Shown here piece after piece: positions 1 through 7,422 of a DNA stretch of 64,000 bases (the stretch's first letter is position 1; each line of letters opens with the position of its first letter). The DNA comes from Sphingobium sp. WTD-1 (GTDB lineage: Bacteria; Pseudomonadota; Alphaproteobacteria; Sphingomonadales; Sphingomonadaceae). The stretch covers positions 1,302,001 through 1,366,000 of the forward strand of contig NZ_CP119127.1 of NCBI RefSeq assembly GCF_030128825.1, in the 5' to 3' direction. Made by a program: the position numbers and the translations under genes. Under the pieces are notes generated by a model that saw only the letters and a program-made list of their open reading frames with translations, was not told the DNA's origin and made no database searches.

Positions 1-612
1 CGCGCCCAGCAGCGCGCCGCCAAAGCCGATGAACATCAGGCCGGTGCCGCGGTTGAACAGCTTCTGCCGGTTGGCGGGCGCCAGCCAGCGGGCAAGGCGC
101 AGGCCGCCCAGCGCATAGACCGAATACCAGAAGCTCTCGATCACCACGAAACTGACGATCAGGATCGCGAGCTGAAGCCAGAAGGGGCGGGCCAGGTCGA
201 TGAACTGGGGGAAGAGCGCCGCGGCGAAGATGATGAGCTTGGGGTTCGACAGGCCGGTCAGCAGGCCGGTCGCATAAAGCGCACGGGCCGAGCGGACCGG
301 GCCGGCATCGCTGCCGTCGGCGGACCCGACCGGCGCGCGCCAAGCCTTGATCCCCAGCCAGATGAGATAGGCGACGCCGGCATAGCGCAATATGTCGAAC
401 AGGCGTGGCGACGCCTTGAGCAGCGCGCCAAGGCCCAGCGCGGAGGCGATCAGGCACAGCAGCACAGCGCTCATCAGGCCCGCCATCGTCACCAGCGCCT
501 TTCGCGGCCCATGGGCGATGCTCTGCGTCATCACATGCAGCATGTTGGGGCCGGGCGTGGCCGAGATCAGGAAGACCGCCGTGACATATAACCACCAGAG
601 ATGCAGCGACAT
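1..612 (-). CDS. LysE/RhtB family amino-acid exporter (3' end cut by window edge)
   Basis: The protein is read on the minus strand from an ATG at 612 and runs off the left edge, so the last residues are missing (204 residues visible; the family is usually about 205-210). It begins MSLHLWWLYVTAVF. The family signature ATPGPN lies at residues 18-23 and the second hallmark GLSNPK at about 120-125. About six hydrophobic segments are visible. Members export amino acids or their analogues across the inner membrane by proton exchange. The substrate cannot be told from sequence. A strong Shine-Dalgarno (GAGGAA) precedes the ATG. It lies downstream of rplT on the same strand but is separated from it by a terminator and a palindromic repeat, so it is probably transcribed on its own. 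Confidence 0.88.
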   Translation of the reverse strand, partial: MSLHLWWLYVTAVFLISATPGPNMLHVMTQSIAHGPRKALVTMAGLMSAVLLCLIASALGLGALLKASPRLFDILRYAGVAYLIWLGIKAWRAPVGSADGSDAGPVRSARALYATGLLTGLSNPKLIIFAAALFPQFIDLARPFWLQLAILIVSFVVIESFWYSVYALGGLRLARWLAPANRQKLFNRGTGLMFIGFGGALLGA

Positions 613-649
613 GGGATGGTTCCTCAAATGTCAGGCTGCCCCCAGAAAT

Positions 650-713
650 CCGTTCGGGCTGAGCCTGTCGAAGCCCCCGTCAGAGCGCCTTCGACTTCGC
701 TCAGGACGAACGG
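650..713. repeat. Interspersed palindromic repeat (REP-like), copy 1
   Basis: Two imperfectly inverted arms of about 25 bases, starting CCGTTCGGGCTGAGC and ending GCTCAGGACGAACGG, enclose a short spacer. A second element with the same arms lies at 11544-11612, and a fragment (TTCGACAGGCTGAACAGG) overlaps the end of the ABC permease near 25850. This matches the kind of extragenic palindrome seen in sphingomonad genomes; the family assignment is inference. Confidence 0.75.
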
Positions 714-730
714 GATAAAGCCGGAAAAAC

Positions 731-772
731 AAAAAGGGCGCCGAAGGCATCTGCCCCGGCGCCCCTTTTACG
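731..772 (-). terminator. Rho-independent terminator of rpmI-rplT
   Basis: The minus strand reads AAAAGGGGCGCC, a loop of about 15 bases, then GGCGCCCTTTTT, a strong GC stem followed by a T-run, just after the rplT stop codon. Confidence 0.85.
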
Positions 773-791
773 ATCTTGCGATCGATCAGCG

Positions 792-1154
792 TCAGGCTGC
801 GGGCAGCGCAGCCTTGGCCTGGGCGATGATGGCGCTGAACGCCTCGCCTTCGTGCATCGCGATGTCGGCCAGGACCTTGCGGTCCAGCTCGACGCCGGCC
901 AGCTTCAGGCCGTGCATGAACTGCGAATAGGTCAGGCCTTCAGCGCGGACACCCGCGTTGATGCGCTGGATCCACAGGCCACGGAAGGTGCGCTTCTTGA
1001 CCTTGCGGTCGCGATAAGCGTACTGGCCGGCCTTTTCGACAGCCTGGCGAGCGACGCGGATCGTGTTCTTGCGACGGCCATAATAGCCCTTCGCCTGAAC
1101 CAAAATCCTCTTATGCTTCGCCTTGGTGGTTACACCACGTTTTACGCGTGCCAT
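792..1154 (-). CDS. rplT: 50S ribosomal protein L20
   Basis: The 120-residue product begins [18 protein letters not shown] and matches L20 over its whole length, which is normal for the family. It is very basic at the N terminus, which threads into 23S rRNA domain I, and carries the conserved [13 protein letters not shown] segment (residues about 23-35). L20 is needed early in assembly of the large subunit and in many bacteria also represses its own operon. A good ribosome-binding site (AAGGAG) precedes the ATG. It lies 13 bases downstream of rpmI, so the two are co-transcribed, and a terminator follows at 731-772. The usual partners infC and pheST are not adjacent here. Confidence 0.98.
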   Translation of the reverse strand: MARVKRGVTTKAKHKRILVQAKGYYGRRKNTIRVARQAVEKAGQYAYRDRKVKKRTFRGLWIQRINAGVRAEGLTYSQFMHGLKLAGVELDRKVLADIAMHEGEAFSAIIAQAKAALPAA

Positions 1155-1167
1155 TGTCCTCTACTCC

Positions 1168-1371
1168 TTACTTCAGGCCGTAGGGTGCCCAGAGGCGGAC
1201 GTGAGCCACGTCGGCATCGGACAGCACGGAAGTGCCACGGTTCTGGCGAATATACTTGGCGTTGTGCGAGATCAGGCGGTGACGCTTGCCAGCGACGCCG
1301 TGCTTGACCTTGCCGGAAGCGGTGAACTTGAAGCGCTTCTTCACACCGCTCTTGGTCTTGAGCTTGGGCAT
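1168..1371 (-). CDS. rpmI: 50S ribosomal protein L35
   Basis: The 67-residue product begins [20 protein letters not shown] and carries the L35 hallmark of a basic N terminus followed by [19 protein letters not shown], ending in a short hydrophobic tail. Length is typical. L35 is a small structural protein of the large ribosomal subunit. It is the first gene of a two-gene unit with rplT. In many bacteria infC comes just before rpmI; here the upstream region (1372-1530) holds only the divergent promoter space shared with the AsmA-like gene, so infC must be elsewhere. Confidence 0.97.
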   Translation of the reverse strand: MPKLKTKSGVKKRFKFTASGKVKHGVAGKRHRLISHNAKYIRQNRGTSVLSDADVAHVRLWAPYGLK

Positions 1372-1530
1372 TTTCGTCTCCTTGTTTGGCGCGACGATTA
1401 CAGACAGCCACGGCAGCCCTAGTTAGCCGGGCGGTCTCACTGAATATCGCGAAGGGCGGCCCATAGTCGGCTGCGCCCGCAAAAGCAAGCGATTCGGACC
1501 CAAAGGCGGCATGCCCGCGTTGACCCCGCC

Positions 1531-3693
1531 ATGGCCGATGTCGAACCTGTGCCGCCCAGCGCGTCCAAGCCCGCCCAGCCCGGTGGCGCGGCTGTCCATC
1601 TGCGCCGCGCGCGCGACCGCTGGCGCGCCCTGCCGCTGCCGGCGCGCATCCTGCTGTGGATCATCGGCATCCTCTTCGCCTTGTGGCTGATCCTCTTCAT
1701 CACCAAGGGGCGGTTCCTGAAAGGGCCGTTCGAGCGCATCCTGTCCGCCCGGCTGGAGCGGCAGGTCCAGGTCGGCGGCGACTTCCAGCTCTATTTCGCG
1801 CCGATCGCGATCAAGTTCCGGGCGGAAGACATGCGTATCGCCAACCTGCCCTGGGCCAGCCGGCCCGACCTGTTTCGCGCAGACCTGATCGACACGCGGA
1901 TCGCGCCCTTGAGCCTGATCTTCGGCAGCAGATACCGCGTCCCCTGGCTAGAGCTGCGGGGTGCCGCCGTGGACCTCGAATGGTCGCGCGATCGCCAGCA
2001 TAATACATGGACGCTGGGCGACCCCGATCGCAAGGGCGAGCCGATGACATTGCCGCTCGTCCGCCGCGCGCTGCTGGCCGGCACGACGATGCGCTATCGC
2101 GATCCGGTGCTGATGCTGTCGACCGATATCGGCTTCGAGACGGTGAAGGCGCAGGACACCCGCTTCGCCAGCGACGTGCGCCTGTCCGGCACCGGCACGA
2201 TGCGCGGCAAGCCCTTCACCCTCAAGGGCAGACTGCTGTCGCCCAACGCCACCGTCACCGGCGGCAAGAACAGCCTGGCGCTGCGGGCACAGGCGGGCGC
2301 GACCGTGCTGGAGGTGACCGGCACGCTGCCCGGCGCGACCGAGTTGGAGGGCAGCGACCTGCGCGTCGTGGCGCAGGGCCCCAATCTCAGCCATTTGTTC
2401 GATTTCCTGGGCGTCGCCATTCCCGGCACCCGCCATTATCGCTTCACCTCGGCCCTGACCAAGGCGGGCGAGGAGTGGCGCTTCACGCATCTCAAGGGCC
2501 GGTTCGGCGATTCCGACCTTGCAGGGCGCTTCACCGTGTCGTTGCCGAACAACCGCCTGCTGCTCGACGCCGATCTGGCGACGCAGCGGCTCGACATCAT
2601 CGATGTCGGCCCCTTCATCGGCTATGATCCGCAACGACTGGATGCGCAGGGCGGGGCGGGCGCGATCACGACCGTGCAGGGCACGCCGCGCCTGCTGCCC
2701 GACGCACCGCTGCGGATCGAGGCGATCCGCAATTTCGACGCCAATGTCCGCTACAGCGTGAAGACGATCCGCGCGCCCAATGTGCCGATCGCCAATGCCG
2801 CTATGACGGTGAAGCTCGACCATAGCCTGCTGACGCTCTCGCCTTTGACCTTCGACATGGCGGGCGGTCATGTCGCGTCGGACATAGAGATCAACGCCCG
2901 CAACCAGCCGGTGCGCACGAGCTATGACGTCCGCCTGGCGCCCACGCCGATGGGCACGCTGCTCGCCCGCTGGGGCGTCGAGCAATCGGGCACGACCGGC
3001 ATGGTCAAGGGGCGGATGCAGATGACGGGCCTGGGCGATACCGTCCATGACTCGCTCGCCACCGCCAATGGTCGCATTGCCGTCATCCTGCCGGCGGGCA
3101 GCATGTGGGCGCGCAACGTCCAGCTCTCCGAAATCGATGTCGGCACCTTCATCACCAAGATGTTCGAGCAGAAGCTCAAGGACCCCGTGCAGATCAATTG
3201 CGGCCTCATTGCCTTCACCGTGCGCGACGGCGTGGCGGCGGCCGACCCGATCCTGATCGACACGCGCAAGAATGTGATGATCGGCCGGGGCGGCTTCTCG
3301 TTCAGGAATGAAAGCCTCGACCTCGCCTTCCGCGCCGATGGCAAGAAGATCAGCCTCTTCTCCGGCCAGTCGCCGGTCGGCATTGGCGGCTATTTCGCCC
3401 GGCCGTCGATCAACGTCATCAGCCCGGACCTGATCGCGCGCGGCGGCGCGGCGGCGGCGCTGGGCATTGTCGCGACGCCGATTGCCGCGACACTGGCCTT
3501 TGTCGATGTCGGCGATGCCAAGGCAGCGGCCTGCGGCCCGGTGCTGGCCGGCGCCGATGCTGCCGCCCAGCGCACCCGAGGTGGCAAGCCGCGCGACGAT
3601 GTCGGCCGCGGAACCACCGCAAAGGATGAAGCGGGCAAGGGCAGCAAGGCCGAGAAGAAGGCGCAGGACAAGAAGTTCCTCGGCATCTTCTGA
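1531..3693 (+). CDS. AsmA family protein
   Basis: The 720-residue protein has a cytoplasmic N terminus rich in proline and arginine, one transmembrane helix at about residues 40-58 (ILLWIIGILFALWLILFI), and a long periplasmic region of beta-rich repeats. The start of that region (FLKGPFERILSARLERQVQ) is typical of AsmA proteins, and the AsmA C-terminal domain follows at roughly residues 400-640. The tail is lysine- and alanine-rich. AsmA-like proteins span the periplasm and are thought to help move phospholipid or control outer-membrane assembly. The gene is monocistronic, with opposite-strand rpmI upstream and a VOC gene 69 bases downstream. The start has no strong ribosome-binding site, so a nearby alternative is possible. 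Confidence 0.88.
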   Translation: MADVEPVPPSASKPAQPGGAAVHLRRARDRWRALPLPARILLWIIGILFALWLILFITKGRFLKGPFERILSARLERQVQVGGDFQLYFAPIAIKFRAEDMRIANLPWASRPDLFRADLIDTRIAPLSLIFGSRYRVPWLELRGAAVDLEWSRDRQHNTWTLGDPDRKGEPMTLPLVRRALLAGTTMRYRDPVLMLSTDIGFETVKAQDTRFASDVRLSGTGTMRGKPFTLKGRLLSPNATVTGGKNSLALRAQAGATVLEVTGTLPGATELEGSDLRVVAQGPNLSHLFDFLGVAIPGTRHYRFTSALTKAGEEWRFTHLKGRFGDSDLAGRFTVSLPNNRLLLDADLATQRLDIIDVGPFIGYDPQRLDAQGGAGAITTVQGTPRLLPDAPLRIEAIRNFDANVRYSVKTIRAPNVPIANAAMTVKLDHSLLTLSPLTFDMAGGHVASDIEINARNQPVRTSYDVRLAPTPMGTLLARWGVEQSGTTGMVKGRMQMTGLGDTVHDSLATANGRIAVILPAGSMWARNVQLSEIDVGTFITKMFEQKLKDPVQINCGLIAFTVRDGVAAADPILIDTRKNVMIGRGGFSFRNESLDLAFRADGKKISLFSGQSPVGIGGYFARPSINVISPDLIARGGAAAALGIVATPIAATLAFVDVGDAKAAACGPVLAGADAAAQRTRGGKPRDDVGRGTTAKDEAGKGSKAEKKAQDKKFLGIF

Positions 3694-3762
3694 ACGACAC
3701 GCGCCGGGCTTATCCTGTGGCCTGGCCGACTCGACCCATGAGTCGACGCGAAGGAGAGGATC

Positions 3763-4176
3763 ATGAGCGACACGCCGTTCGTCCTGCCAGGGGTCACGCC
3801 CCATCTGACCATCGCCGACGGCAAGGCCGCCGACGCCATCGCCTTCTACGCGGCTGCGTTCGGCGCCACCGAACAGAGCCGCCATATGGACGATGCCGGC
3901 ACGCGGATCATGCACGCCCATCTGACGGTCAATGATGGCGGGCTGATGCTGAACGACCATTTCCCGGAAATGTGCGGCGGCGCCCCGGCGGAAACGCCGG
4001 CTGCGGTGACGCTCCATCTGGAGGTGGACGATGCTGATCGCTGGTGGGACCGCGCGCTGGCCGCCGGCGCGGCGATCCGCTTCCCGATCGACAACCAGTT
4101 CTGGGGCGCCCGCTATGGCCAGCTCACCGATCCCTTCGGCCATGTCTGGTCGATCGGCGGGCCGATCAGGGACTGA
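3763..4176 (+). CDS. VOC family protein (PhnB-like glyoxalase fold)
   Basis: The 137-residue protein shows the paired beta-alpha-beta modules of the vicinal oxygen chelate fold: [25 protein letters not shown] at the N terminus and the closing module [17 protein letters not shown] near residues 116-132. This closing motif is characteristic of PhnB/YdhR-like members, which act as dioxygenases, resistance proteins or binding proteins. The specific substrate is unknown. An AGGAG ribosome-binding site precedes the ATG. The gene is followed after only 4 bases by a macrodomain gene, so the two are likely co-transcribed, but no functional link is evident. Confidence 0.85.
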   Translation: MSDTPFVLPGVTPHLTIADGKAADAIAFYAAAFGATEQSRHMDDAGTRIMHAHLTVNDGGLMLNDHFPEMCGGAPAETPAAVTLHLEVDDADRWWDRALAAGAAIRFPIDNQFWGARYGQLTDPFGHVWSIGGPIRD

Positions 4177-4180
4177 GGCG

Positions 4181-4717
4181 ATGATGGTCGGGACGGCGCG
4201 CTGGGACGTGGTGACGGGCGACATCACCCGTTGCGCGGTCGACGCGATCGTCAACGCCGCCAATAACAGCCTGCTCGGCGGCGGCGGCGTGGATGGTGCG
4301 ATCCACCGCGCGGCCGGGCCGGAGTTGCTGGAGGAATGTAGGGGCATTGGCTGCTGCCCGACCGGGGAGGCGCGGATCACGCGCGGCTACCGGTTGCCGG
4401 CCCGCTACGTCATCCACAGCGTCGGCCCGGTCTGGCAGGGCGGCAATCAGGGCGAGCGCGACCTGCTCGCCAGCTGCTACAGCCACAGCCTGTCGCTCGC
4501 CCGCCACCACGGCCTGCGCGCGGTCGCCTTCCCGGCGATCTCGACCGGCGTCTATGGCTATCCCAGGGCGCAAGCCGCCAAGATCGCCGCCTGCGCCGTG
4601 GCGGAAGCGCTGCGTCGCGACCCCGATGCCTTCGACCACATCCTCTTCGTCTGCTTCGACGAAGAGAATCGCGCCCTCTACGACGCGGCCGTCAGGGATG
4701 CGTTGGCGGGGGATTAG
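4181..4717 (+). CDS. O-acetyl-ADP-ribose deacetylase, macrodomain protein
   Basis: The 178-residue product is a single macrodomain. The ADP-ribose binding segments are clear: GDIT (residues 13-16), [20 protein letters not shown] (25-44) and [10 protein letters not shown] near residue 127. This resembles MacroD/YmdB-type hydrolases that remove ADP-ribose from acidic residues or deacetylate O-acetyl-ADP-ribose. I start it at ATG 4181, just after the VOC stop, because the open frame extends further upstream only by overlapping the VOC gene. ATG 4184 is an equally possible start. No sirtuin or PARP-like partner is next to it, so its physiological substrate here is unknown. Confidence 0.9.
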   Translation: MMVGTARWDVVTGDITRCAVDAIVNAANNSLLGGGGVDGAIHRAAGPELLEECRGIGCCPTGEARITRGYRLPARYVIHSVGPVWQGGNQGERDLLASCYSHSLSLARHHGLRAVAFPAISTGVYGYPRAQAAKIAACAVAEALRRDPDAFDHILFVCFDEENRALYDAAVRDALAGD

Positions 4718-4745
4718 CGTGTTTGGCTATCATTCCCTTTCTCCG

Positions 4746-4802
4746 CGTTCTCTGCGGCTCCGCGTGATTCATATGCGTGCGGAGACGCGGAGAAGAAAGA
4801 AG
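4746..4802. repeat. Imperfect inverted repeat, CTCCGCGT type
   Basis: Arms CTTTCTCCGCGT and ACGCGGAGAAGAAAG flank a loop that itself holds further CTCCGCGT copies. It lies directly before the second repeat at 4838-4928, in a 220-base gap that otherwise shows no gene. Confidence 0.55.
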
Positions 4803-4837
4803 GAGGACGGAGAGCGGACGGGTGTTCCGTTCATCGT

Positions 4838-4928
4838 CGTCATCCCCGCGCAGGCGGGGATCCATCTCCCGCACCTTCCATTTGGGTGAGACCGTGGGAG
4901 ATGGGTTCCCGCTTTCGCGGGAATGACG
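4838..4928. repeat. Palindromic intergenic element with nested hairpins (CGTCATTCCCGCG type)
   Basis: Two 33-base arms, one at 4838-4870 (CGTCATCCCCGCGCAGGCGG...) and one at 4896-4928, are inverted copies with a few mismatches. Each arm also contains its own CCCGC-GCGGG hairpin. The core ATTCCCGCG-CGCGGGAAT resembles repeats spread through many proteobacterial genomes. The spacer is about 25 bases. No transposase is nearby, so it is a non-autonomous element. Confidence 0.75.
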
Positions 4929-4937
4929 AAAGGGTGG

Positions 4938-5252
4938 TTAGCGGTCATTCACGCTAGATTGATGTCTCGCCAATGCTTGCGCCTGTTCCCAAGCACTGCT
5001 CCGCAGTGCGTCGAACCGACTATTGGCTTCTGCAGGCGCTGACCCAGCAGCTTGTAAAACCACATCATTCAGCGATCCCATCCCACCGTAAAGACGTAAA
5101 AGCCGCTCAACGCCGTAATAGTCAGATCGTGCGATGTTCGATCTACATCGTTCGATCTGTTCAGCCCACTCCTCGTTGCCGTGCAACTTGAGCAACGCCG
5201 TCATCGCCTCGAGCGTTTGAGAGAGCCGGGCTACTTCGGGATGCAATGTCAT
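4938..5252 (-). CDS. Small conserved hypothetical protein (DUF6966-like)
   Basis: The 104-residue product starts MTLHPEVARLSQTLEAMTAL and contains HGNEEWAEQIERC followed by YYGVERLLRLYGGMGSLND. The last block resembles the DUF6966 family of small soluble proteins, some of which sit near toxin-immunity loci; this assignment is from memory of the motif and is not certain. An in-frame ATG at 5306 would add 18 residues, but MTLHPEV fits the family start better. It lies 69 bases downstream of hisN on the same strand. The palindromic repeat at 4838-4928 follows its stop codon. Confidence 0.65.
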   Translation of the reverse strand: MTLHPEVARLSQTLEAMTALLKLHGNEEWAEQIERCRSNIARSDYYGVERLLRLYGGMGSLNDVVLQAAGSAPAEANSRFDALRSSAWEQAQALARHQSSVNDR

Positions 5253-5320
5253 TTCTTCAATGTAGCGGCGCGCTGGGAATGTCCGCAAGAGGGCGCATGA
5301 CGACATCCAGCAACATCACC

Positions 5321-6148
5321 TCAATGGTCGTGATGATGCCCATGGTCATGCCCGTCACCTGCACCATGGATCGCCTCCAGCACATCCTCCAGCCGCGCCG
5401 GATCGCCCAGCGCCAGCACATGGCCTTCACTGTCGGCGGTCAGCGGTTCGCCATTCCAGTCGCACATCAGGCCGCCCGCGCCCTCGACCACCGGCACCAG
5501 CGCGGCGAAGTCATAGCTTTGCAGCCCGGATTCGATGACGATGTCGAGGAAGCCCGAGGCGAGCAGGCCATAATTATAGCAGTCGCCACCATACACCGGC
5601 CCCTGGCGCGGCGATCCGCCCGACACCGCGCCGACCAGCGCCATATAATGGGGCACGTCGCCTTCCGCGAACAGATGCGGGCTGGTGGTGGCGATGCCGG
5701 CGCCCTCCAGCGCCTTGCACGCGCGGGTGCGCGCCGGCTTGCCGTTGAAGGTGGTGGGCTGGCCGCTCATCCCGGCCCAGCGTTCCTGCGCGATCGGCTG
5801 GTCGATGATGCCGATCGTCGGCCAGCCGGCCTGCGTCAGCGCGATCAGCGTGCCGAAGATCGGCCGCCCGGCGATGAAGCTGCGCGTGCCGTCGATCGGA
5901 TCGAGAATCCACACCCGCTCGGCATCGGTGCGGACCGATCCATATTCCTCGCCGATGATGCCGTCGTTCGGTCGTTCCTTTTCCAGGATCGCGCGGATCG
6001 CGGCTTCGGCGGCGCGGTCGGCCTCCGTCACCGGCGACTTGTCGGCCTTGATCTCCAGATCATAGCGCGCGCGGAAAAAGGGACGGATGGCGGCGCCGGC
6101 GGCGTCGGCAAGGCGGTTGGCAAGGGCCAGGTCATCGCGGGTCGTCAT
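5321..6148 (-). CDS. hisN: Histidinol-phosphatase, inositol monophosphatase family
   Basis: The 275-residue protein has the metal-binding motifs of the inositol monophosphatase superfamily: GEEYG at residues 66-70, DPIDGTRSF at 83-91, and SYDFAALVPVVEGAGG near the C terminus. The closest subfamily by sequence is the HisN-type histidinol-phosphatase, which removes phosphate from histidinol phosphate in histidine synthesis; related inositol or sulfite-nucleotide phosphatases cannot be fully excluded. An odd feature is the final tail GDGHDHGHHHDH, a histidine/aspartate run that could bind metal. It is not next to other his genes. CGAAGGGGC before the ATG serves as ribosome-binding site. Confidence 0.85.
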   Translation of the reverse strand: MTTRDDLALANRLADAAGAAIRPFFRARYDLEIKADKSPVTEADRAAEAAIRAILEKERPNDGIIGEEYGSVRTDAERVWILDPIDGTRSFIAGRPIFGTLIALTQAGWPTIGIIDQPIAQERWAGMSGQPTTFNGKPARTRACKALEGAGIATTSPHLFAEGDVPHYMALVGAVSGGSPRQGPVYGGDCYNYGLLASGFLDIVIESGLQSYDFAALVPVVEGAGGLMCDWNGEPLTADSEGHVLALGDPARLEDVLEAIHGAGDGHDHGHHHDH

Positions 6149-6222
6149 GCCCCTTCGCCTAGCCGGTCGGCGCGCGCTAGGCTAGACAGGAGCGACCCGA
6201 TTCACCGAAGGGGAGAGGAAAG

Positions 6223-6663
6223 ATGCCCGGTTCACCCGTCATCCCGTGCCTGCGCTATGCCGATGCGCCGGCCGCCATCGATTTCCTGTGCGCCGCCTTC
6301 GGCTTCGAGCGGCACGCCGTCTATCCCGACGATCTCGACAACAGCATCATCCACCATGCCCAGCTTGTCCTGGGCGAGGGCATGGTGATGCTGGGCAGCG
6401 TCAAGGATATGGAGGGCGAATCGCTCTACACCTGGTCGACGGTGCGGGATCTGGGCGGCATCACCGCCTGCGTCTATATGGTCGTGCCCGATGTCGATGC
6501 CCATTGCCTCCACGCCCGCAATGAAGGCGCGGTGGTGGTGGATGAACCGCATGACAATCCGGGCTATCCGGGGCGCGGCTATACCGCGCTCGATCCCGAG
6601 GGGAATGTGTGGAGCTTCGGCAGCTATGATCCCTGGGAGCCTATCCCCGAAGACGCCGATTAA
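6223..6663 (+). CDS. VOC family protein (glyoxalase/bleomycin-resistance fold)
   Basis: The 146-residue product contains RYADAPAAIDFLCAAFGFE at the N terminus and closes with GYTALDPEGNVWSFGSYDPW, the usual vicinal oxygen chelate pattern. It is different enough from the VOC protein at 3763 that recent duplication is unlikely. Substrate and reaction are unknown; members include dioxygenases, isomerases and drug-binding proteins. A GGGGAGAGG ribosome-binding site lies just before the ATG. It is divergent from hisN, with 74 bases between the two starts, and is followed by a small membrane-protein gene on the same strand. Confidence 0.85.
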   Translation: MPGSPVIPCLRYADAPAAIDFLCAAFGFERHAVYPDDLDNSIIHHAQLVLGEGMVMLGSVKDMEGESLYTWSTVRDLGGITACVYMVVPDVDAHCLHARNEGAVVVDEPHDNPGYPGRGYTALDPEGNVWSFGSYDPWEPIPEDAD

Positions 6664-6712
6664 GCTTTTGGCAACCGTGCCGTTCTAGCCTCCCGGAAGA
6701 AAGGGGGCCGTC

Positions 6713-6949
6713 ATGGCGCTGGTTGGCTGGATCTTGAGCTTCATCTGCCTGTTCGCAGGCCTCGCGCTGCGGCAGGACATGCCGATCGGTGGGTCGGTGG
6801 CGATCTCCAACATCCTCGTCGTCTTCGCCCTGCTCGCCTGCCCGATGGTATGGCGCGAACTGCCGCTGGGCGTCTCGCGCGGCCAGCGCATCGTCTCCGG
6901 CCTGGCGCTGGTCTTCGCCCTGCCGATCATCCTGTTCCCGACGCATTAA
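6713..6949 (+). CDS. Small hypothetical membrane protein
   Basis: The 78-residue protein has two clear hydrophobic helices, at about residues 2-18 (ALVGWILSFICLFAGLA) and 28-44 (AISNILVVFALLACPMV), and a hydrophobic C terminus (IVSGLALVFALPIILF) that may be a third. I do not recognise the family. A GGGGG-type ribosome-binding site precedes the ATG. The stop codon overlaps the end of the convergent DUF2269 gene by four bases. Confidence 0.6.
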   Translation: MALVGWILSFICLFAGLALRQDMPIGGSVAISNILVVFALLACPMVWRELPLGVSRGQRIVSGLALVFALPIILFPTH

Positions 6950-7422
6950 AGCGCCGGGCGCGCCAGCATCAGCCAGACGATCGCCAGGATAGCGCCAAAG
7001 GCGGGAAAGCCGAAGGCGAACCACCAGCGAAACAGCCAATGATAGGCGGGCGGCAGCGGGCTTCCGCTGGCGACTGCGGCGGCCGCCAGGTCACGCATCC
7101 GCGCCTGCATCCACAGCACCGGCAGCCAGAAGGCGCCGATCAGCAGATAGAGAGCAACCGACAGCAGTAGCCAGGGCGTGTCGAGCGGCCAGCCGAGCCC
7201 GTGGGCCAGCGCCAGCCCGGTAATCGGCTGCACCACCACTGCGCTGGCGGTGAAGAGCATGTCGGCGATCACCACGATCCGTGCGACCGCCGCGATCACC
7301 CGCGCGTCGCCGGTGCGGTGCGCCATCAGCATGAAGAAGGCGATGCCCGCCCCGGTGCCGATCAGTACGCAGGCGCCCAGCACATGGGCCCAGCGCAGCG
7401 CCAGGATCAGGACATCGCTCAT
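6946..7422 (-). CDS. DUF2269 family integral membrane protein
   Basis: The 158-residue product starts MSDVLILALRWAHVLGACVLIG and carries four hydrophobic helices, with the WAHVLGACVLIGTGAG and RWWFAFGFPAF segments typical of the DUF2269 family. Its function is unknown. The start ATG overlaps the stop of the upstream SDR/DoxX gene by four bases (ATGA), which implies translational coupling. The open frame extends upstream through the SDR gene, but that extension is an artefact of high GC. In other bacteria the same pair (nucleoside-diphosphate-sugar epimerase with DoxX-like tail plus DUF2269) is found together, so they probably act in one membrane process. Confidence 0.85.
   Translation of the reverse strand: MSDVLILALRWAHVLGACVLIGTGAGIAFFMLMAHRTGDARVIAAVARIVVIADMLFTASAVVVQPITGLALAHGLGWPLDTPWLLLSVALYLLIGAFWLPVLWMQARMRDLAAAAVASGSPLPPAYHWLFRWWFAFGFPAFGAILAIVWLMLARPAL

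Noticed and set aside
1948..4380. 810-codon open frame on the minus strand opposite the AsmA gene
   Set aside because: It lies antisense to the AsmA, VOC and macrodomain genes, has no recognizable domain or ribosome-binding site, and reflects high GC content that removes stop codons.
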